Notes: generated from the sequence alone by a model not told the origin. DNA of 29,797 bases from JBFHIZ01 sp041596215 (GCA_041596215.1 JBFHIZ010000026.1:1-29797), one strand, 5' to 3'; shown: positions 1 through 7,950, counted from the first letter of the stretch. Numbers and translations are program-made.

Positions 1-3000
1 ACTTAGTGTTTCAAATCCAAAATCTCTTGCAGAAAGTATCGTTAATAATTGTAATCCAATATTTGTTGGAGATGTTTTATTTGACATTTTTTTCTGAGGC
101 ATCATTTGATAGTTATCTGGACATAACCATGCATTCCCTTCTCTCGAAAAGTCTTTGAAAAATCTCCATGTTTTACGTGCAACATCAAGTAATATTTCAT
201 TATTTTCTATATCTATTTTTTTCTTTTTCTTTTTTTTTGGTTTTCGTAACATAAATGCTATCAAGAATGAAAAGCTCCAGAGTATCGATAGCAAAAGATA
301 AACTCCCATAACAACTGGAGTTACCTCTATAAGCAGAAGCATCCCGATAATTGTAAAAGACGGAATGACTGCACTCCACATTTTTAAAGCATACCCTTTT
401 ATAGAATCTGTCACTTCCTTTTCAACGGATTCCATTGGATTCCAAGTCAATAAATTTTTCTTACTTACAAGTAATCTATATATTGTTTTATTAATCGCTT
501 TCATTGCTATATAAGCTCTATATGGTGTGAAAATCAATTCCAATATTGCTTTTTCAAGATTCGTTAGCATTTCTTTCCCTAAATCACCATATACAATTGA
601 TAGTCTTGGTTTTTTAAACTTTTCTCTCATTAACACAAAAAACAAATGAAATGCACCAACGATATCCGGGAAAAATACCAAAACCATCCAAAACCAAAAG
701 GCCTGAGGCATAAAAAGTAAATTAAATACAATAAAAAGAATCTTAGATACAGGAACAAGACTTCTCCTAAGATTGTCAAACATTTTCCATTTTGATACGC
801 CACTTAAACTTTCCCCTTTAAATAACCAAGGCAAAAGTTGCCAATCTCCTCTTATCCATCGTTCTTCTCTTTTTATGTAAGACAAAATGCTTTGAGGAAA
901 TACATCAAGTATTTTTACCGCACTTGCAAAAGCAGTACGAACATAACAGCTCTCTAATAAATCATGACTTAATACACGATTATCTGGAATGGTATCATGC
1001 ATAATTTCATGAAACGCTTTGACATGATAAATTCCTTTTCCTACATAAACGGCCTCATTAAAAACATCTTGATAAATATCCGATACAACAAATGAATAAT
1101 TAGAAATTCCATTTTGATATCCAAATATTTCAGAAAATCTACTTGTATTTTCTGTAATTGCATGGTTCCTAACGGAAGGTTGAATAATTGCATATCCTTC
1201 TTTTATTGTTTTTGTTTCCTTATCAATAATTGGTTGATTCAATGGATGATCAATTATGCCAACTAACTTTGCTGCATTTCCTCGAATCAACGTAGAATCT
1301 GCGTCTAACGTAATTACATATTTAAATGTTTTCAATATCTTATTATCAAATATGACAATGGAAAAACTAGTTTCTTCTTGCTTGCAACCATATAATAATT
1401 TATTAAATTCATCTAACTTTCCTCGTTTTCGTTCCCATCCCATATAACAATTTTCAGATGCATTCCATTTACGAGTACGGATAAAAAGTCCAAATTTATT
1501 TTGTTCTGCTTTGTATTCCTGATTTAAATCATGAATTTTATTGACTAAAATAGCCGTATATATTTCATCATTTTCTATTTGTTCATTATCTGCATCCGCA
1601 AAATCTACAAGCAACGCAAAATATAGATTTTTTTGTTTATTTGCCAAATACTGTCTTTTTAACCTTTCGGCATATTCCATACATTCTTTTTTGGAAGATA
1701 TTAAAACTGGCATAACTAAAAAAGTACGTGCAGAATCCGGAATGGATTTTTGATAATCTAATGACGGGATTTTTCGTATGGGCGTCTTACGTGCAAACAT
1801 ATGATTGATAAATTCTAGTGAAATTCCCATCAATATTGGTAAGGAAACTCCCACAAGTAAAATATATGGATAAATTTTTTGAAGCCCCCCCTTAGAATAA
1901 AGGAAAAAACAAAGTACAAAACAAAAAATAAAAAACGTAATAAAAAATAGTAGAAAATATAATATACCTACATAGTTTTTTTCAAGATTTTCCTGTTTCC
2001 TTTTATTTTCGTGTGTTTCTGTTCGATTCCGAATTCGATTTTTTAAAACCTGATATCCATTTCCTAATAGATAGGTTCCTACATGATTATCCCATAATAA
2101 TTTAGAATTCCCTTCTTTTGCAAGTGCCAGGCATTCTCTAACAATATTTTCTTCTTTTATTCGATATTTTTTTGAAAGTTTAATAATCACAGAACGATAC
2201 ATTCCGCGACTCGTCGAATCCATCAAAGAATAAATATCCGCTGGATCCTTTAGTAAAACAGATTCTAAATAGGAATATTTTTCAATAAATGCTTGTTCAT
2301 CTGCTTCATTAATCCCTCGCAAACTATCAATTAACACATGTATCTTTGATTCTAATTCGGTTTCATATTTTCCTTCTTCCGTAAATATATCAGAAGGTTT
2401 TCGATATTTACTTTTTTCTGGATAATGATAATAAATATATTTAAGAATATCTGAATTACGAAAAGACATGTTTTTAAGTAAATAAATCACATGAGAATGA
2501 AAAGATAGATTATTTTCACAATCAAAATCTATCTTTTTTAAAAGTACTGAAATATCAGTATCTTCACGATGAGTATTGATTTTATCCTTAACAAATCGAT
2601 CTGCTTTCGCTTTAATCTTTATGATATGTAAGATTTGCTCTGCTTCTTCTATCACTTGTTCCAATATACAAAATCCAAGGATTCCTGGAAGAACCACTAA
2701 TTCTTCCTCCGTCAAAGGGATTTCTTTTTGATATGCTTGTAACATAATTGAAATATTTTCATCATTTAAATGCCCTGCTGAAATGGAAACCATTTTTTTT
2801 GCGACTACATATATTCTTGGACATCCACGAAATTGATTCCCTCTTAAAATCGGAAATTTATCCTTACTAATATCCACTGTGTTTTCTTTCTTTACTTCTC
2901 GATATAATATTTGATAGTTATCAAACAACCATCTTGCAGCTGGAATTAAAGAAATAATATCCGAAGGAATTTCTGCAATTGTTTTTCGTATTTGATTTAA

Positions 3001-3309
3001 TTTTCTACGTGCAATTTTATTTCGATCTTCTAAAACAAAATTATTTTGCATACGAAAAACTTTATGATGTTTTTTTGACAAATCTATCATCTGCTTTTCC
3101 CATTCTTTTGGACCTGGAATATAAACAAATTGATTAGATTTGCATTTCATTATGCCACGTCTTGAATATACAAAACGATAGTATAAAAAAAGCAAAAAAA
3201 TGCACGAGCATGCGACAATAATCACAAATACAATTTCTCTATCTAAAGTCATCAAACAATCAATCCATTGGTAAAACTTTCCAAATTTTAACACTTCACC
3301 ATTATTCAT
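1..3309 (-). CDS. Cyclic beta-1,2-glucan synthase-like protein (GT84 family), N-terminal 1103 residues, C-terminus beyond the window
   Basis: The frame is open without a stop from the ATG at 3309 to base 1, so the gene continues past the left edge. Family members make beta-1,2-glucan from UDP-glucose at the cytoplasmic membrane and are usually over 2,000 residues. Visible parts: a membrane segment near residues 22-44, a helical region, two or more membrane segments around 430-480, and a GT2-like catalytic core with DADST at 669-673 and REERWIRGDW ending near 822, which resemble the DxD and (Q/R)xxRW motifs. More membrane segments follow. The last ~70 residues (WRFFKDF, PDNYQ, SPTNIGLQLL) match the start of the glucoamylase-like domain that follows GT84. 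A C-terminal GH94 phosphorylase-like region is expected but not visible. The start is set by AGGAGG at 3314-3319, five bases upstream. Family is confident; exact product is inferred. Confidence 0.85.
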   Translation of the reverse strand, partial: MNNGEVLKFGKFYQWIDCLMTLDREIVFVIIVACSCIFLLFLYYRFVYSRRGIMKCKSNQFVYIPGPKEWEKQMIDLSKKHHKVFRMQNNFVLEDRNKIARRKLNQIRKTIAEIPSDIISLIPAARWLFDNYQILYREVKKENTVDISKDKFPILRGNQFRGCPRIYVVAKKMVSISAGHLNDENISIMLQAYQKEIPLTEEELVVLPGILGFCILEQVIEEAEQILHIIKIKAKADRFVKDKINTHREDTDISVLLKKIDFDCENNLSFHSHVIYLLKNMSFRNSDILKYIYYHYPEKSKYRKPSDIFTEEGKYETELESKIHVLIDSLRGINEADEQAFIEKYSYLESVLLKDPADIYSLMDSTSRGMYRSVIIKLSKKYRIKEENIVRECLALAKEGNSKLLWDNHVGTYLLGNGYQVLKNRIRNRTETHENKRKQENLEKNYVGILYFLLFFITFFIFCFVLCFFLYSKGGLQKIYPYILLVGVSLPILMGISLEFINHMFARKTPIRKIPSLDYQKSIPDSARTFLVMPVLISSKKECMEYAERLKRQYLANKQKNLYFALLVDFADADNEQIENDEIYTAILVNKIHDLNQEYKAEQNKFGLFIRTRKWNASENCYMGWERKRGKLDEFNKLLYGCKQEETSFSIVIFDNKILKTFKYVITLDADSTLIRGNAAKLVGIIDHPLNQPIIDKETKTIKEGYAIIQPSVRNHAITENTSRFSEIFGYQNGISNYSFVVSDIYQDVFNEAVYVGKGIYHVKAFHEIMHDTIPDNRVLSHDLLESCYVRTAFASAVKILDVFPQSILSYIKREERWIRGDWQLLPWLFKGESLSGVSKWKMFDNLRRSLVPVSKILFIVFNLLFMPQAFWFWMVLVFFPDIVGAFHLFFVLMREKFKKPRLSIVYGDLGKEMLTNLEKAILELIFTPYRAYIAMKAINKTIYRLLVSKKNLLTWNPMESVEKEVTDSIKGYALKMWSAVIPSFTIIGMLLLIEVTPVVMGVYLLLSILWSFSFLIAFMLRKPKKKKKKKIDIENNEILLDVARKTWRFFKDFSREGNAWLCPDNYQMMPQKKMSNKTSPTNIGLQLLTILSARDFGFETLS

Positions 3310-3332
3310 TTGAGCCTCCTATTTTTAACCAT
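3306..3332 (-). CDS. Possible 8-codon leader mini-ORF coupled to the glucan synthase start
   Basis: An ATG at 3332 has a strong AGGAGG (3338-3343) five bases upstream and encodes MVKNRRLK. Its TGA stop (3308-3306) overlaps the ATG of the large synthase gene in an ATGA arrangement, and the synthase ribosome binding site lies inside this mini-ORF. Such geometry would allow translational coupling or reinitiation. There is no evidence that the peptide itself has a function, and the arrangement could be chance. Confidence 0.35.
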   Translation of the reverse strand: MVKNRRLK

Positions 3333-3387
3333 GGTTTCCTCCTCTAAAAATTTTATGATATATTCCTTACTTTACTAATTATCTTTC

Positions 3388-3393
3388 ATTATA
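3388..3393 (-). promoter_or_regulatory. Candidate -10 element for the glucan synthase gene
   Basis: TATAAT on the minus strand lies about 50 bases upstream of the mini-ORF, in a very AT-rich stretch between the preceding terminator and the gene. No convincing -35 hexamer is seen 16-18 bases upstream, so this call is weak. Confidence 0.3.
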
Positions 3394-3465
3394 TCATATA
3401 TATATATTATTTTTTACTTATTTAATTATAACTTTTAAATTGTACATACAAAATATTATAAGACA

Positions 3466-3501
3466 AAAAAAAAGAGAGACTTTTATTTGACAAAGTCTCT
3501 C
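3466..3501 (-). terminator. Intrinsic terminator of the osmoprotectant transporter operon
   Basis: A perfect 10-bp stem (GAGAGACTTT at 3474-3483 with AAAGTCTCTC at 3492-3501) and an 8-base loop are followed on the minus strand by a run of T (A-tract on the plus strand just below 3474). It lies about 20 bases after the stop codon of the ATPase gene. Confidence 0.9.
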
Positions 3502-3521
3502 CTTACATACCCTCTATATAC

Positions 3522-4346
3522 TCATGATTTTAATTTTCGATAAATATCCTCCATGTTTCCATGATTAATTACGGTTTCTTCATATACTTGGCGTAATACT
3601 TCATTATCAAGTATACTTTTAAATCCCTTCACACCCAAAAAATCTTTTACAAATTGCGATGTCGGTTGAAACAACACTTCTTCTTTCGTTCCAATCTGTT
3701 CAATATTCCCATTATTCATAAGCACAATTCGTGTTCCCAATTTCAAAGCCTCTTGAATATCATGCGTTACAAATAAAATAGTCTTCTTTAAATCCTTTTG
3801 CAATTTTAATAATTCATCTTGCAATAGTGTTCTTGCAATTTCATCAACCGCGCCAAATGGTTCATCCATTAAAACAATATCTGGATCCGCTGCTAATGCT
3901 CTCGCAACCCCAATTCGTTGTCTTTGTCCCCCACTTAATTCTCTTGGATAACGGTTCAACATCTCTTTCTCTAAACCAACAAGCTTTGTCAATTCATTGA
4001 CTTTTTCTTTTCTTTCCTCTCTACGAATCCCTTGTAAAGATAATACATATCCTACGTTATCTTCAATCGTCATATGTGGAAACAAACCAATTTGTTGTAT
4101 TACATATCCAATACTTCTGCGAAGTTCTATCGTATCCCAATCCTTAATATTTTTTCCTTTTACAAAAATATCGCCTTCATCAAAATCAATGAGTTTATTT
4201 ATTAACTTTAACAAGGTTGTTTTTCCACAACCAGAAGGCCCTAATATCGTAATCAATTCTCCTTCTTCAATTGCTAAATTTAAATGATTCAATACTTTTT
4301 GATTTTCCTGATAACCTTTGGATATATTTTTTATTTCGACAATCAT
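3522..4346 (-). CDS. Osmoprotectant (glycine betaine/carnitine/choline) ABC transporter ATP-binding protein
   Basis: This 274-residue ABC ATPase energises import of quaternary ammonium osmoprotectants by the permease and binding lipoprotein encoded just upstream. Visible motifs are Walker A GPSGCGKTT (36-44), Q-loop Q85, signature LSGGQ (137-141), Walker B IVLMDE (157-162) and H-loop H195, so it should be active. OpuCA and OpuAA/ProV types usually carry C-terminal CBS domains for ionic-strength or c-di-AMP sensing and are about 380-400 residues. Here only about 40 residues follow the nucleotide-binding domain region, so that domain is absent. The start overlaps the end of the binding-protein gene by four bases (ATGA), implying translational coupling. 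It is the last gene of the operon, followed by a strong terminator. Substrate specificity within the osmoprotectant class cannot be read from the ATPase. Confidence 0.9.
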   Translation of the reverse strand: MIVEIKNISKGYQENQKVLNHLNLAIEEGELITILGPSGCGKTTLLKLINKLIDFDEGDIFVKGKNIKDWDTIELRRSIGYVIQQIGLFPHMTIEDNVGYVLSLQGIRREERKEKVNELTKLVGLEKEMLNRYPRELSGGQRQRIGVARALAADPDIVLMDEPFGAVDEIARTLLQDELLKLQKDLKKTILFVTHDIQEALKLGTRIVLMNNGNIEQIGTKEEVLFQPTSQFVKDFLGVKGFKSILDNEVLRQVYEETVINHGNMEDIYRKLKS

Positions 4347-5230
4347 TCTTTCAAAATTCCTTTCGTTTGTAGAAATTCGATTGCTACTTCTTTTGGATCT
4401 TTTCTTTCTATCTCAACCAAATAGTTCATGTATGTAATCTCTTCATTGCTAATTTGACCGTCTAACATTGCCAGCACCGTTTTAAGTTCTGGATATTTTT
4501 CAAGTGTTTCCATTCGAATCAAAGTTGCTGCATAATAGGAAGGGAAAAAATATAAATCATCTTCTAATACTACCATATCATATTCTTTTAATTTTCCGTC
4601 CGTCGAAAATATATTTATTACATCCACTTCTTCACTTTCAATTGCCTGATATTTAAGTCCTATATCCATTCCAATTTCTTTTTCAAATTGAAATCCATAC
4701 GTATCTACTAATCCAGGAAAGCCATCATCACGTCCATAAAAATCATGTTCCGCTCCAATTATCAAATTACTACTTTCTCTTGCTAAATCTGAATATGTTT
4801 TGATATTTAATTCTTCTGCGAGTTCTCTTTTCATCGCTAATCCAAATGTATTATTAAATCCATACTGCTCCGACCAATAAATTTGATAGGTTTCTTCATA
4901 TGCTTCTTTAACTGCTTCATAAAGCTTATCTGGATTTTGAATCAAATCTTCTTTTAATACTAACATCCAACCTGTTCCTGTATATTCTGGATACATATCA
5001 ATTTCACCGCTTTCCATTGCCGGATGAATATTGGATGTTCCTCCACCTACGCCTTCTTTATATTCCACTTCTAAGTCTGTTTCTTGCTCAATTAAGGCCA
5101 TTATCATTTCCGAAACAATAAATTGTTCCGTCATTGGTTTACTTGCCAGAACAATGGTTTCTTTCTCTCCACAAGCTGTTAAAACGAATAAAATAATCCC
5201 TATCATTATCATGCTTTTAATTTTTTTCAT
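4343..5230 (-). CDS. Osmoprotectant ABC transporter substrate-binding lipoprotein (OpuAC/ProX family)
   Basis: This is a 295-residue extracellular lipoprotein. The N-terminus MKKIKSMIMIGIILFVLTAC has a basic n-region, a hydrophobic core and a lipobox LTAC with the lipidated Cys at residue 20. The mature part resembles the OpuAC-like quaternary-amine binding family: GGGTSNIHPAMESGEIDMYPEYTGTGW is characteristic of the OpuBC/OpuCC/ProX branch, where aromatic residues such as those in YPEYTGTGW form the cage for the trimethylammonium group. It should capture glycine betaine, choline, carnitine or a related compound and deliver it to the permease. A good ribosome binding site (AAGGAGGG) lies upstream of the ATG. 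It sits between permease and ATPase genes in a three-gene operon. The individual ligand is not predictable here. Confidence 0.9.
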   Translation of the reverse strand: MKKIKSMIMIGIILFVLTACGEKETIVLASKPMTEQFIVSEMIMALIEQETDLEVEYKEGVGGGTSNIHPAMESGEIDMYPEYTGTGWMLVLKEDLIQNPDKLYEAVKEAYEETYQIYWSEQYGFNNTFGLAMKRELAEELNIKTYSDLARESSNLIIGAEHDFYGRDDGFPGLVDTYGFQFEKEIGMDIGLKYQAIESEEVDVINIFSTDGKLKEYDMVVLEDDLYFFPSYYAATLIRMETLEKYPELKTVLAMLDGQISNEEITYMNYLVEIERKDPKEVAIEFLQTKGILKE

Positions 5231-5251
5231 ACTTCCCTCCTTATAAATAAC

Positions 5252-5905
5252 TTACTTTCGTTTTTTCTTACCTAACATACGTAAAAACAATGTATTCTCT
5301 AATCTTTGTAATGCCCAATCTACAACTATTGCAAATAATGCAACAAGTAAACTTCCTGCAACAATCATTTCTGGATAATAGGTTGAGATCCCACGATAAA
5401 TAGCTACTCCTAATCCTCCTGCTCCAATAAAGGATGCAATTCCTCCTAATGCTATCGTCATAATAACCATTGTTCGAAATCCAGTCATAATCACTGGCAG
5501 TGCCTGTGGTAATTGAATCCGAAATAGCAATTGTCTTTCCGTGGTTCCCATTCCCACTGCAGACTCAATAATTTGAGGATCCACCTCTTTTATTCCTACA
5601 TAGGTATTTCTAATAATTGGTAGTAATCCATAGATGATAAGAGCTGTAATTGCACTTCGGTTTCCAATTCCTGTAATCGTTACTAATACACCAAATAATG
5701 CGATTGATGGTATCGTATATAGAAAATTCGTAATTGTCAAAATAATGGATGCCATTTTTTCATTTTTTGTCATAAGAATTCCTGTTGTTAAACCAATCAC
5801 TGTAATAATAGCTACTGAAATTGCAGTAATCATAATATGCTGCCACAATAATTCCAGAAAAAAGTCCCACTGTTCATAGTATAACGTTATTACATTCTTA
5901 ATCAT
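5252..5905 (-). CDS. Osmoprotectant ABC transporter permease (OpuCB/ProW-like)
   Basis: This 217-residue integral membrane protein has about five to six hydrophobic segments and the cytoplasmic EAA-type coupling loop (EVDPQIIESAVGMGTTERQLLFRIQLPQALP region, about 107-138), which docks on the ATPase. LYTIPSIALFGVL and GAGGLGVAI are typical of OpuCB/OpuCD/ProW permeases. OpuB/OpuC of Bacillus have two different permease genes, whereas only one is present here, so the transporter is presumably a permease homodimer. It is the first gene of the operon, preceded by AGGAGAG and by the leader described separately (hairpin plus terminator). It is separated by 21 bases from the binding-protein gene. 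Confidence 0.9.
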   Translation of the reverse strand: MIKNVITLYYEQWDFFLELLWQHIMITAISVAIITVIGLTTGILMTKNEKMASIILTITNFLYTIPSIALFGVLVTITGIGNRSAITALIIYGLLPIIRNTYVGIKEVDPQIIESAVGMGTTERQLLFRIQLPQALPVIMTGFRTMVIMTIALGGIASFIGAGGLGVAIYRGISTYYPEMIVAGSLLVALFAIVVDWALQRLENTLFLRMLGKKKRK

Positions 5906-5936
5906 TATTCTCTCCTATTTTTCTCTCATTAAAAAT

Positions 5937-5976
5937 AAAAAATGCCTTGTGTATTTCTAACATTCCGGCATTTTTT
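5937..5976 (-). terminator. Intrinsic terminator between the rubrerythrin fusion gene and the osmoprotectant operon; possible attenuator
   Basis: AATGCC (5941-5946) pairs with GGCATT (5967-5972), extended by A/T pairs on both sides, with a loop of about 20 bases and T-runs on the minus strand. It is the only clear terminator after the rubrerythrin fusion gene. It also lies only about 30 bases before the permease start and downstream of a plausible promoter (-10 at 6017-6022), so it could attenuate the osmoprotectant operon. Confidence 0.75.
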
Positions 5977-5980
5977 ATGC

Positions 5981-6012
5981 AACTATATGAAGGACACATC
6001 CTTTCTAGTTGA
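5981..6012 (-). promoter_or_regulatory. Structured 5' leader hairpin ahead of the osmoprotectant operon
   Basis: On the minus strand CAACTA and TAGTTG form an outer stem, and AAGGA and TCCTT form an inner stem closed by a short TGTG loop, with a small internal loop between. It begins near the predicted transcription start and directly precedes the intrinsic terminator. The TGTGT at its tip is complementary to ACACA in the terminator loop, so a loop-loop contact is possible. I do not recognise it as a known riboswitch class. Confidence 0.4.
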
Positions 6013-6016
6013 AACA

Positions 6017-6045
6017 AGTATAATATGTAATTAATCATTTTTCCA
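6017..6045 (-). promoter_or_regulatory. Candidate promoter of the osmoprotectant operon
   Basis: TGGAAA (6045-6040) and TATACT (6022-6017) on the minus strand are separated by 17 bases, which fits a housekeeping sigma factor promoter with moderate match. Transcription from it would start near 6010 and give a leader of roughly 105 bases containing a hairpin and an intrinsic terminator. Confidence 0.45.
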
Positions 6046-6082
6046 TATAAATAATTTAAATTTTCTTATAAAAATGAAACAT

Positions 6083-7273
6083 CTAGTAATTTTCTTTTCT
6101 TACCTCGAAATAACTTTGTGCATGTTTACATACTGGACAAACTGTTGGTGCTTTCTTTCCAATTACTAAATGACCACAAATACGACATTCCCAAATCATT
6201 TCTTCACCCTTTTCAAAGATTTGTTTCATTTCTAACGTATTTAATAATTTGCGATATCGTTCCTCATGTTTCTTTTCGATTTCTGCAACTCGGCGAAAAC
6301 GTTCTGCCAAAACTGGAAATCCTTCTTCTTCGGCATCTTTTGCGAATTGAGCATACATATCTGTCCATTCATAATTTTCACCCTCTGCGGCATGAAGCAG
6401 GTTTTCTGCTGTTGATCCTAGATTTCCTAATTCTTGATACCAAATTTTTGCATGCTCTTTTTCATTGTTTGCAGTTTTTAAGAATATTTCAGCTAATTGT
6501 TCATATCCTTCTTGGCTAGCAACACTTGCAAAATAGGTATATTTATTTCTTGCTTGGCTTTCTCCTGCAAAAGCATCCGCTAAATTCTTTTCCGTTTTTG
6601 TTCCTGCATATTTATTGTTTGTTTTTTCTATTTCAATTTGCTCTTCAAACGCAGAGGCTGGTTGATTACATCTAGGACAAGTAAACCCTTCTTCTAATAC
6701 CCCTTCATGAATATACCCACATACCGAACATTTATATTTTTTACTAGAACTTTTCATACCTTTATTTTTCTCCTCAACTATTATTTTTTCTTGTAATTCT
6801 TTCACTAATTCCTCTACTTCATTGCTCGGAAAATTTTTATCCTTTTCCTTTTTTTGTAATTCAAGTAATAATTCCTGAACCTGTTGACTTTGGGGAAGCA
6901 TATATCCTGTTTCTCTTAGCAAATCTTCCGCCATGATACGATTTGATTTTGCAATCGCCTCCGCTAACTGTTTCCCAAAAGGATCTAAAATTTCTTTCGA
7001 AAGTGTTTCTGCAATTCTTTCTTGCTTTACTTTGCTTTCCGCTAGTTCTTGCACTATCTTTACTACAGTTTTCTTTTTCTCCTGTTGTTTTGGATATTGT
7101 TCTGGCACTAAAGATATTGCATGGGATGGGCAAGCATCCACACATAATCTACAACCATCTAAACATTTATTAATGTCGATCTGTCCAGTTTCCGTATCTG
7201 TTGCTCCAGTCGGACAAACATATAAACACAAACAATCCTTTGTACATAATTCAATATTTCTAACTGCATGCAT
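6083..7273 (-). CDS. Ferredoxin-rubredoxin-rubrerythrin-rubredoxin fusion protein
   Basis: This 396-residue cytoplasmic protein probably reduces hydrogen peroxide at a di-iron site using electrons passed through fused iron centres. The N-terminus carries two Cys clusters (C10, C14, C16, C20 and C37, C41, C44, C48). The second is a CxxxCxxCxxxCP [4Fe-4S] motif; the first has unusual CxxxCxCxxxCP spacing. A helical linker (~65-175) follows, then a rubredoxin-like site (C182, C185, C199, C202) and a rubrerythrin four-helix domain (~228-348) with ESQARNKY (E238), E271xxH274 and E333xxH336 ligands. A second rubredoxin site (C363, C366, C379, C382) ends it. Classical rubrerythrin is about 190 residues with one C-terminal rubredoxin, so this is an extended architecture. 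It lies eight bases after the double-rubredoxin gene, with GGGGG upstream of the ATG. Activity is inferred. Confidence 0.88.
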   Translation of the reverse strand: MHAVRNIELCTKDCLCLYVCPTGATDTETGQIDINKCLDGCRLCVDACPSHAISLVPEQYPKQQEKKKTVVKIVQELAESKVKQERIAETLSKEILDPFGKQLAEAIAKSNRIMAEDLLRETGYMLPQSQQVQELLLELQKKEKDKNFPSNEVEELVKELQEKIIVEEKNKGMKSSSKKYKCSVCGYIHEGVLEEGFTCPRCNQPASAFEEQIEIEKTNNKYAGTKTEKNLADAFAGESQARNKYTYFASVASQEGYEQLAEIFLKTANNEKEHAKIWYQELGNLGSTAENLLHAAEGENYEWTDMYAQFAKDAEEEGFPVLAERFRRVAEIEKKHEERYRKLLNTLEMKQIFEKGEEMIWECRICGHLVIGKKAPTVCPVCKHAQSYFEVRKENY

Positions 7274-7281
7274 ACTTTTCT

Positions 7282-7950
7282 TTACCCCCTTTTTATCTTA
7301 GTAATCTTTGATTTTGGAACTTTACATACAGGACAAATACTCGGTGCTTCTTCCCCTATATATATAAACCCACATATTTCACACACATATATATTGGTGC
7401 TTTTAAATGCAGCTTCCCCTTCTTTTTCATATCTTGTAAGTAAAGAATTCATAATTTTTGTGACTTTTTCGCTCCATACAAGTGCTCTTAGCGACCCACG
7501 ATCGGAAGCATTTGATGCGATGTCTTTTGCTGTACGATACGAATCCTTTAAATTTTCCTCTACTTTCAAAAGTAAACTTTCATAACTATTTTCCTCTTCA
7601 CATTTGATTTGGTTTTTGTAATAAAGGGCTAAATCAAAAAATACCTTTGCCTCTTCTGGCAAATATTGTTTTTCACATCCTTTACCAAGATTCGAAAAAA
7701 TAGCACTTAATTCACCTACGGATAATTCTCTCAGTACTTCTTCCTTTGTTTCCACTGATTCTTTTGACGTAGAAATCACTACTTTTTCTACTGCTTTTTG
7801 AGGTTCAAATGCAGATTTTGTTGCTCCACAAAGAGGACAGTTCCAATCTCTAGGTACTTGTTCCCATTTTGTTCCTGTTTCCATTCCACTATCTGGCTGC
7901 ATTTCCTCATCATACACATACCCGCAAATTGTGCAAACATATTTTGCCAT
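7282..7950 (-). CDS. Protein with two rubredoxin-type centres flanking a helical domain
   Basis: This is a 222-residue cytoplasmic protein. Residues 1-50 are a complete classical rubredoxin (C6xxC9 and C38xxC41, with DWNCPLCGATKSAFE), a one-electron carrier. Residues about 184-222 form a second, short rubrerythrin-type rubredoxin site (C190, C193, C206, C209). The middle ~110 residues are helical but lack the ExxH ligands of a ferritin-like di-iron site, so it is not itself a rubrerythrin. The likely role is delivering electrons to the rubrerythrin fusion encoded eight bases downstream, in peroxide or oxygen defence. GGAGG lies upstream of the ATG. The gene begins 19 bases after the stop of the diguanylate cyclase gene with no terminator between them, so the three probably share a transcript. 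Confidence 0.85.
   Translation of the reverse strand: MAKYVCTICGYVYDEEMQPDSGMETGTKWEQVPRDWNCPLCGATKSAFEPQKAVEKVVISTSKESVETKEEVLRELSVGELSAIFSNLGKGCEKQYLPEEAKVFFDLALYYKNQIKCEEENSYESLLLKVEENLKDSYRTAKDIASNASDRGSLRALVWSEKVTKIMNSLLTRYEKEGEAAFKSTNIYVCEICGFIYIGEEAPSICPVCKVPKSKITKIKRG

Noticed and set aside
1256..1753. Plus-strand ORFs opposite the glucan synthase gene
   Set aside because: They are antisense shadows of a clearly conserved coding frame, without ribosome binding sites or recognisable products; the same holds for other plus-strand ORFs in the window except merR.
3391..3410. Short AT dinucleotide repeat
   Set aside because: Low-complexity AT run in an AT-rich intergenic region; no repeat-array or mobile-element character.
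6861..7145. Second minus-strand ORF inside the rubrerythrin fusion gene
   Set aside because: It is an out-of-frame shadow; the main frame has all Cys and His ligands conserved.
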